NCBI GenBank assembly: GCA_029865225.1
Contig: JAOUHJ010000028.1
Span: 1-36,995, forward strand
Direction of reading: 5' to 3'
From: Nitrospira sp.
GTDB lineage: Bacteria; Nitrospirota; Nitrospiria; Nitrospirales; Nitrospiraceae
Length of the DNA: 36,995 nt
Below the pieces are notes generated by a model, which searched no databases, was not told the DNA's origin, and worked only from the letters and a program-made list of their open reading frames with translations. Below are positions 32,539 through 36,995 of the stretch, one piece after another; within the stretch, counting starts at the first letter, position 1; every line of letters starts with the position of its first letter. The translations under genes and the position numbers were made by a program.

Positions 32539-33087
32539 ATGGCTGCCAAACTCACACTTTCTGCTCATCTGAACACCACGACCCCTCCGTGGTCGTCCTT
32601 GCTCATGGTCCCTGGAAAGTCCTCCACCACATCCTTGGTGAAAGCCCCTCCGGGATTTGCGCTGCGTCTCGTTCAAGGCAAGAAATGTGGAACTCCATCG
32701 AACCTCTTCGACGAATTTGCGCAGGCGCTCGACTTTCCCGACTACTTCGGACACAACTGGGACGCGTTAGAAGAATGCCTCACCGATTTTGAGTGGCTCC
32801 CAGCCAAAGGGTACATCCTGCTCATCACAGATGCTCACGCGGTGCTCCCCGATGATGAAGATGAATACGAAACGCTGTTGGAAGTGCTCAGCGACGCCGG
32901 CGAAGCGTGGAGAACCGGACAAACCGCTGACGGTCGTCGAGCCCCATTTCATACGGTGTTTGTCGTGGCCGAACAAGACAAATCGAAGCGAAAACGGTGG
33001 GAGTTGGAGGAAGTGTCCTTCGAAGAGCGGAAGACTTCGCGAACGCGACCAGTCCGCAAACGCTCATCCAAACCTTCGAAGCGGTGA
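32539..33087 (+). CDS. Barstar-family RNase inhibitor
   Basis: This 182-aa cytoplasmic protein has a barstar domain at about 40-120: GFALRLVQGKKCGTPSNLFDEFAQALDFPDYFGHNWDALEECLTDFEWLP, then GYILLITDAH. The GHNWDAL helix carries the Asp that enters the RNase active site in barstar. It is longer than classical barstar (about 90 aa), with a lead of about 35 residues and a basic tail (RKTSRTRPVRKRSSKPSKR) that may contact RNA. The frame also offers a TTG at 32506 that overlaps the RNase stop; either start couples the two genes. It presumably protects the producing cell from the RNase encoded immediately upstream. Confidence 0.88.
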   Translation: MAAKLTLSAHLNTTTPPWSSLLMVPGKSSTTSLVKAPPGFALRLVQGKKCGTPSNLFDEFAQALDFPDYFGHNWDALEECLTDFEWLPAKGYILLITDAHAVLPDDEDEYETLLEVLSDAGEAWRTGQTADGRRAPFHTVFVVAEQDKSKRKRWELEEVSFEERKTSRTRPVRKRSSKPSKR

Positions 33088-33143
33088 AGAACTTGCCAGG
33101 CTGTTGAGAATTCGGAAGAGGTCGAGGGAGTTTGGGAACGTTA

Positions 33144-33416
33144 TCAGCGTGCTTTGGAAGCCCAACCCTTGAGGTCGACACCGAGCTGGAGAGCCGAGAG
33201 CACCACTCGCCGAGTCCGCCACGCTAAGTGCCTGACGTTATCGGTGGAAGCCGTATAGAAACCGATCCTCGGCCCATGAGCCGCCCATCGAGCCCGCACG
33301 GCAGTCTCATGCTCGAGGCAGATACTATGGGTTTCCCTCATATCATCCAGCGGAGCTTTTTCGCCGACGAATCCGCTCCGCCCTTCTCCGCGACACCATG
33401 AACAGACAACTTTCAT
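33144..33416 (-). CDS. Small cysteine-containing protein, unknown function
   Basis: The 90-aa product starts MKVVCSWCRGEGRSGFVGEK and continues with LDDMRETHSICLEHE. The CxxC pair plus a later CxxH (ICLEH) make a likely zinc-binding unit of three Cys and one His. The second half (RWAAHGPRIGFYTASTDNVRHLAWRTRRVV) is basic. Proteins that begin VVCSWC..EG are common in Nitrospira-type genomes as I recall them, which is why I place the start at ATG 33416 although the frame is open to 33662. The SD is weak. Function unknown. Confidence 0.65.
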   Translation of the reverse strand: MKVVCSWCRGEGRSGFVGEKAPLDDMRETHSICLEHETAVRARWAAHGPRIGFYTASTDNVRHLAWRTRRVVLSALQLGVDLKGWASKAR

Positions 33417-33663
33417 TGGATCTCGCTTTCTTGAGCGATGAATGCAGCAAGAATTGCGCCGCATCCCCACACGGAGGAAAGACAGAAAATCACCAGAAAA
33501 TGAGCATTCAGTCGATGTGCGAGGCCGCGAACTGTATCTGATCAGGAGGAGGATGTATCTCTTTATGCCAATTTTTGTCATCGGCGATCCCTCCACACAC
33601 TGATTCTTTTCTGGCCCATTTCTTGACCAGCTCTTGCCCTGCATGATAGGGTGCGCCCCCATT

Positions 33664-34947
33664 ATGAAGATATCCCGATCCGCGAAACTCTTCGCTGAAG
33701 CTCAGCAACTCATACCTGGAGGGGTCAACAGTCCTGTTCGAGCCTTTCGTTCGGTGGGCGGGCAGCCGCGCTTTATCGCGCGTGCAAAGGGCTCGCGTCT
33801 CTACGATGTAGACAAGAACGTCTATATCGACTACGTGCTGTCCTGGGGCCCGATGATCCTGGGCCATGCTCATCCAGCCGTCATTGCCTCGATCAAGAAG
33901 GCAGCAGGACAAGGAACGAGCTACGGCGCACCCACAGAGCTTGAGGTGACACTGGCCAGAGAAATCCGCAACGCGTTCCCCTCGATGGAAAAACTCAGGC
34001 TGGTCAGTTCTGGAACGGAAGCCGTCATGAGCGCGATCCGGGTCGCCCGAGGGTTCACCAAGCGAACCGGGATCATGAAATTCGAAGGGTGCTACCACGG
34101 GCACAGCGATTACCTCTTGGCTAAGGCCGGCTCGGGGTTAGCGACTCTGGGAATCCCTGATTCACCGGGCGTACCGGATGATTTCGCAAAACATACGCTG
34201 ACCGCCCCCTATAATGACATTCGGACTGTTCAGCAGCTCATCCAGGCGAATCGAGAGCAACTCGCCTGCATTATCGTCGAACCGATCGCGGGTAATATGG
34301 GCGTAGTACCCCCCGCTCCGGAGTTCCTCGCCGCACTCCGGCAACTCACTGCCGACCACAACATCCTATTGATTTTTGATGAAGTCATCTCTGGATTCCG
34401 CGTGAGTTACGGCGGCGCGCAGGCACTCTATGGCATCACGCCCGACCTCACCGTACTGGGCAAGATTATCGGAGGCGGTCTACCCGTCGGCGCCTACGGC
34501 GGGCGGAAAGAGATTATGGATCTCATCGCGCCGGTGGGACCGGTTTATCAGGCCGGCACCCTCTCTGGGAATCCACTCGCAGTCAGCGCAGGATTGGCCA
34601 CCCTTAAACAACTTCGGATGAAGGGGGTCTATAAGAAACTCGAGGAACGGTCAGTAACCCTAGTGAAAGGCATCGGCGAAGCGGCAAAGAAAGCTGGAGT
34701 TCCCGTGACGCAAACCCGTGTCGGGTCGATGTTGACGACATTTTTTACGCCTGGTCCTGTCGTGGATTGGAATACGGCGAAACAATCCGATACCAAGCGC
34801 TACGGTCAGTTCTTCCACTCTATGTTGGAGCAGGGCGTCTATCTCGCCCCGTCCCAGTTCGAAGCGGCCTTTCTCTCCACGGCCCACAGCACGCAGGATA
34901 TCGACAAGACCATCCGCGCCGCTCACGCTGCGTTCAAGAAACTCTAG
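33664..34947 (+). CDS. hemL: Glutamate-1-semialdehyde 2,1-aminomutase
   Basis: This is the PLP enzyme of the C5 pathway that converts glutamate-1-semialdehyde to 5-aminolevulinate, the precursor of heme and siroheme. It is 427 aa, the standard length. Hallmarks are [16 protein letters not shown] (N-terminal), [16 protein letters not shown] (cofactor phosphate region), [10 protein letters not shown] (Asp239 contacting the PLP nitrogen) and [18 protein letters not shown] with the PLP-binding Lys267. [19 protein letters not shown] follows. ATG 33664 gives the family's normal start; ten more codons are open upstream. Heme supply matters to an organism rich in cytochromes, but no other heme gene is adjacent. 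Confidence 0.97.
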   Translation: MKISRSAKLFAEAQQLIPGGVNSPVRAFRSVGGQPRFIARAKGSRLYDVDKNVYIDYVLSWGPMILGHAHPAVIASIKKAAGQGTSYGAPTELEVTLAREIRNAFPSMEKLRLVSSGTEAVMSAIRVARGFTKRTGIMKFEGCYHGHSDYLLAKAGSGLATLGIPDSPGVPDDFAKHTLTAPYNDIRTVQQLIQANREQLACIIVEPIAGNMGVVPPAPEFLAALRQLTADHNILLIFDEVISGFRVSYGGAQALYGITPDLTVLGKIIGGGLPVGAYGGRKEIMDLIAPVGPVYQAGTLSGNPLAVSAGLATLKQLRMKGVYKKLEERSVTLVKGIGEAAKKAGVPVTQTRVGSMLTTFFTPGPVVDWNTAKQSDTKRYGQFFHSMLEQGVYLAPSQFEAAFLSTAHSTQDIDKTIRAAHAAFKKL

Positions 34948-34999
34948 CGACCGTATTCCTGACCCTTCTCATCTTCTATGAGGTCGATCCAAACAGTTC

Positions 35000-35036
35000 G
35001 TATCTGAATTGATACAGATGGTATCTGTTTAGATAC
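35000..35036. repeat. Array of four alternating GTATC/GATAC half-sites
   Basis: The pattern is GTATC-N6-GATAC-N5-GTATC-N6-GATAC, with half-sites at 35000, 35011, 35021 and 35032, so consecutive half-sites are 10-11 bp apart, one helical turn. It forms two 16-bp inverted repeats 21 bp apart. It lies between the convergent ends of hemL and the 77-aa gene. No T tract follows, so it does not look like a terminator. It resembles a double operator. Confidence 0.75.
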
Positions 35037-35188
35037 GGTGTCCTGCGCAGGCTGATCAGGACGGTTGTCCAGCGAGGCAACAACAAGCGAGGGGCTGAGG
35101 AGATACATACCAAGCTTTGCATGAACCGCTCGCTTTGCTCACATCTGAGCGGATAAGTACCTTCCCTCCAAGCGTTTTGATCGGCCTG

Positions 35189-35422
35189 CTATTCGTCGTC
35201 GTCCTCGTCTTCGGCTTCTAACGCCTCCTGCCTCTTCTGTTCCTCCATCGCATTGTGGAGCAACAGGCGGATAAACATTGAATAGAGCGACCCTTTTTCT
35301 AAGGTTCCACCAGGCGGGATGGCAATTTTCCCTTCTTGTATCATGCGATCCATCCAGGCCTTCTGATCCGGGGCGATCAACACCGAAATCTCAACCAGCC
35401 CCACTCGTCCCATCATATCCAT
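35189..35422 (-). CDS. Small protein with acidic tail, unknown function (RHH-like pattern)
   Basis: This 77-aa protein has GGAGGGTGATGTC directly before ATG 35422, a strong SD. The sequence VEISVLIAPDQKAWMDRMIQEGKIAIPPGG followed by GSLYSMFIRLLLHNAMEEQKRQ shows one strand followed by two helices, which loosely recalls a ribbon-helix-helix DNA-binding protein; this is an inference. The last ten residues are almost all Asp and Glu. The gene is isolated, reading toward hemL, with the half-site array downstream of it. Confidence 0.65.
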   Translation of the reverse strand: MDMMGRVGLVEISVLIAPDQKAWMDRMIQEGKIAIPPGGTLEKGSLYSMFIRLLLHNAMEEQKRQEALEAEDEDDDE

Positions 35423-35544
35423 GACATCACCCTCCGTAACACAACATCACTCCACATCGAATACGCCTTCGCATTGCAACATGCCGTTTTGAACATTGTC
35501 AATCGACCAGAATCTGGCACGACACATGCGTATGCCATTACACC

Positions 35545-36135
35545 ATGAAACTATATTTGAGCATCGTGACGTGGTCGCTCTTCGGATGGATGACGTTCAT
35601 CTCATTCGTAGCTGTCGCCGATGCCGAGCGCCTGCCGAAATCCGATCTCGGCTCTACCCTCAACCAGCAGTGTGACCTCTGCTGGTATCCGTCACCGAAC
35701 GAAGAACGATCGAGCCGCCTCCCGACCTACAAGCAGCCTCGACACAAACATCCACCCGACAGCCGCCCACAACGCTATCCCAAGGGGCGGTACAAACTCG
35801 GGGGCGGTCACAAGCAAACTCGGCTTTCCACTCTTCGATCTAAGGCAAGACAGGAGATGAGACTGCTGAGCGATCTCCAAGTCCATGCCGTCGATGGCGA
35901 TACGATTCGGGTTGGCGGTGAACGTATCAGGCTCCGTGGCATCGACACCCCCGAAATGAGCGAGTTTGAAGGCCCAGCTGCGAAGCAGCGGCTGGAAGAG
36001 TTACTTCGGGCAGGACCGATCCGTATCGTGCCCCATGCCCGAGATGTATACGACCGTCTCGTGGCCGATGTGTTCGTGAATGGGCAGAATGTAGCGGAGA
36101 TTCTTCGGAACGAAGGTTTTTCAAAAGCAGGATAG
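35545..36135 (+). CDS. Secreted thermonuclease-family (SNase-like) nuclease
   Basis: This 196-aa protein has a signal peptide (YLSIVTWSLFGWMTFISFVAVADA). A linker of about 80 residues, rich in Pro, Lys and Arg and containing a CDLC pair (43-46), precedes a compact SNase domain (about 108-196). The domain shows VHAVDGDTIRVGGERIRLRGIDTPEMSEFEGPAAKQRL and VYDRLVADVFVNGQNVAEILRNEG. By comparison with staphylococcal nuclease the calcium and catalytic residues are Asp117, Asp134, Arg131, Glu137 and Arg171, all present. It should cleave DNA or RNA outside the cytoplasm. The domain is a short version of the fold. Confidence 0.9.
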   Translation: MKLYLSIVTWSLFGWMTFISFVAVADAERLPKSDLGSTLNQQCDLCWYPSPNEERSSRLPTYKQPRHKHPPDSRPQRYPKGRYKLGGGHKQTRLSTLRSKARQEMRLLSDLQVHAVDGDTIRVGGERIRLRGIDTPEMSEFEGPAAKQRLEELLRAGPIRIVPHARDVYDRLVADVFVNGQNVAEILRNEGFSKAG

Positions 36136-36207
36136 CCTAGTACCGGTGCGGATCCTCACTGTGCGCACTTGCAGATCGGTCGAGCCCTCTCATACGGGAG
36201 CTGTCAG

Positions 36208-36516
36208 ATGAAGTCCATCATTCGTTGCCAAGACGTTACTGGAATTGAAGTCATGAACATCACCAAGTACGGACTCTGGTTGCTGACCAGCGACAGTGAG
36301 CTCTTTATTTCCTTCCAAGGCTTTCCCCAGTTTCTAGACGCCTCCGTGTCGAAGATCATGAAGGTTCAACAGCCCAATCCCAACCTTTTGCATTGGCCGG
36401 ACCTCGGCATTGATCTCGCAATCCAATCCGTCCTACGCTTCCCGCTGGCGGCGAAACCGCCGATCCCCAGAAGACGTTCTCCTCAACGAGTAAAGGCAGG
36501 CCCCACTAACCAGTGA
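36208..36516 (+). CDS. DUF2442-domain protein
   Basis: This 102-aa protein has the DUF2442 pattern: VTGIEVMNITKYGLWLLTSDSELFISFQGFPQFLDASVSKIMKVQQPNPNLLHWPDLGIDLAIQSVLRFPL. DUF2442 proteins are small, often sit beside DUF4160 genes, and are suspected toxin-antitoxin or phage-related partners; their function is not known. No DUF4160 partner is visible here. ATG 36208 with GGGAG upstream is chosen. The tail after residue 80 is basic and probably disordered. Confidence 0.8.
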   Translation: MKSIIRCQDVTGIEVMNITKYGLWLLTSDSELFISFQGFPQFLDASVSKIMKVQQPNPNLLHWPDLGIDLAIQSVLRFPLAAKPPIPRRRSPQRVKAGPTNQ

Positions 36517-36871
36517 CCAACGGCTTTCAGATCCGATCAGCACGTCACCTAAAGAACAAGACACGACTGGAACCAGGAGCTAACGAACCGGCAAGCTACC
36601 GCAGGCTGCGACATCCGTTCGCCAGCCATCTACGTGGAGCTGGTGCGATATTCAGCCAGGCATGAACTCATTGATGGAGCAAGGATATCCCACCCTATAA
36701 CCTCTTCTGGATATACCACCAGGTGCGCCTGGCCTACACCGGTTAGCGGTACCTTGACAAAGACTGACAAGAGACAGATATTGCAGATATTTTTGACAGG
36801 GAAGCATCGGAGTGGAGCGGAATATTCTGAGAGCCAATCGCGGAGTCCTCAGCGATACAGGTAACAGTTAG
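36517..36871. other. Intergenic stretch before the insertion sequence
   Basis: There is no supported gene in these 355 nt. It contains a good promoter-like pair (36754-36782), a tandem direct repeat of CAGATATT just after it, and the presumed IS target site TTAG at 36868-36871. Confidence 0.5.
36754..36782 (+). promoter_or_regulatory. Candidate sigma70-type promoter
   Basis: TTGACA (36754-36759), the exact -35 consensus, is followed after 17 nt by GATATT (36777-36782). No gene begins within the next 90 nt before the IS end, so it may belong to a gene now separated by the insertion, or could read into the transposase gene. Motif evidence only. Confidence 0.4.
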
Positions 36872-36995
36872 GGAAGGTCTGATTTATTCATCTCTCCTGA
36901 TGTGCTAAGAGAAGCGCAGCAGTGAATTGGAGGTACGCCCATGCCGCAACAGACCTTTGCTGAAGTCACCTTCGAGCAGTATCGCAAATCCACCC
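36872..36995 (+). mobile_element. Left end of an IS5-family insertion sequence (truncated by window edge)
   Basis: GGAAGGTCTGATTTATTC at 36872 resembles the terminal inverted repeat of IS5-type elements (E. coli IS5 begins GGAAGGTGCGAATAAG). It is preceded by TTAG, which fits the YTAR target preference of IS5. About 69 nt further in, a transposase gene starts. The right end lies outside the window, so the inverted repeat and target duplication cannot be confirmed here. Confidence 0.75.
36941..36995 (+). CDS. IS5-family transposase, N-terminus (partial)
   Basis: ATG 36941 follows GGAGG with good spacing and opens MPQQTFAEVTFEQYRKST, a start I recognise from IS5-family DDE transposases (usual form: QQTFAEVTFEQYRKPTRRE). 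Only 18 residues lie in the window, so the catalytic DDE residues cannot be seen. The enzyme would move the element that begins at 36872. Confidence 0.8.
   Translation, partial: MPQQTFAEVTFEQYRKST

Noticed and set aside
33417-33662. N-terminal extension of the small Cys protein
   Set aside because: The extra residues are low in protein-like character and overlap the hemL 5' region; the VVCSWC start is preferred.
1-36995. CRISPR arrays, tRNA or rRNA genes
   Set aside because: I looked for regularly spaced repeats and for T-loop/acceptor patterns on both strands and found none convincing; a dedicated tRNA scan would be decisive.

Overview
The window is a gene-dense bacterial chromosome segment of moderately high GC. 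I infer a member of the Nitrospirota, most likely Nitrospira or a close relative. The grounds are several small cysteine-pair proteins, an arsM-arsR-arsS arsenic cluster, a BBP2-type porin, formate--tetrahydrofolate ligase and HemL in this mix of families. No rRNA, tRNA or ribosomal protein gene is present, so the assignment rests on recalled family resemblance and is only moderately sure.

Layout. 1-6000: a small Zn-ribbon-like protein, then on the minus strand RecQ helicase, a methyltransferase, a helical-repeat protein, and a coupled pair of a NAD(P)-binding protein and an SGNH/CE3-like esterase lipoprotein split by an in-frame TAG. 6100-6840: two orphan HicB-like ORFs. 7150-10936: a plus-strand arsenic unit (ArsM methyltransferase, ArsR repressor, ArsS radical SAM enzyme, PiT transporter). 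11020-13004: hflK-hflC. 13010-17962: minus-strand housekeeping genes (fhs, M23 endopeptidase, cutA, M20 dipeptidase). 18061-21718: a secreted OB-like protein, then LemA, a DUF2207 membrane protein and a lipoprotein. 21710-23776: a BBP2 porin and a membrane protein with a Zn ribbon and an HEAGH motif.

23940-25392 is an accessory island. It holds an intact hicB-hicA pair in antitoxin-first order, an AbrB/MazE antitoxin with a clear inverted-repeat operator and a PIN toxin that has lost its middle, and two small membrane proteins behind nested palindromes. 25632-31856 is a long minus-strand array: a secreted protein, a HAD phosphatase, an M16 pair (one catalytic, one without the zinc motif), an XRE-metallo-beta-lactamase fusion and an M50 site-2 protease. 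32078-33087 encodes an exported barnase-like RNase followed at once by a barstar-type inhibitor. 33144-36516 carries a small Cys protein, hemL, a small acidic-tailed protein, a secreted thermonuclease and a DUF2442 protein. The window ends inside the left end of an IS5-family insertion sequence.

The points most worth following up are the amber-interrupted esterase, the array of four GTATC/GATAC half-sites after hemL, the 20-bp perfect palindrome near 16.5 kb, the decayed PIN module with an intact operator and antitoxin, the unannotated 53-aa ORF, the RNase/inhibitor pair and the XRE-MBL fusion.
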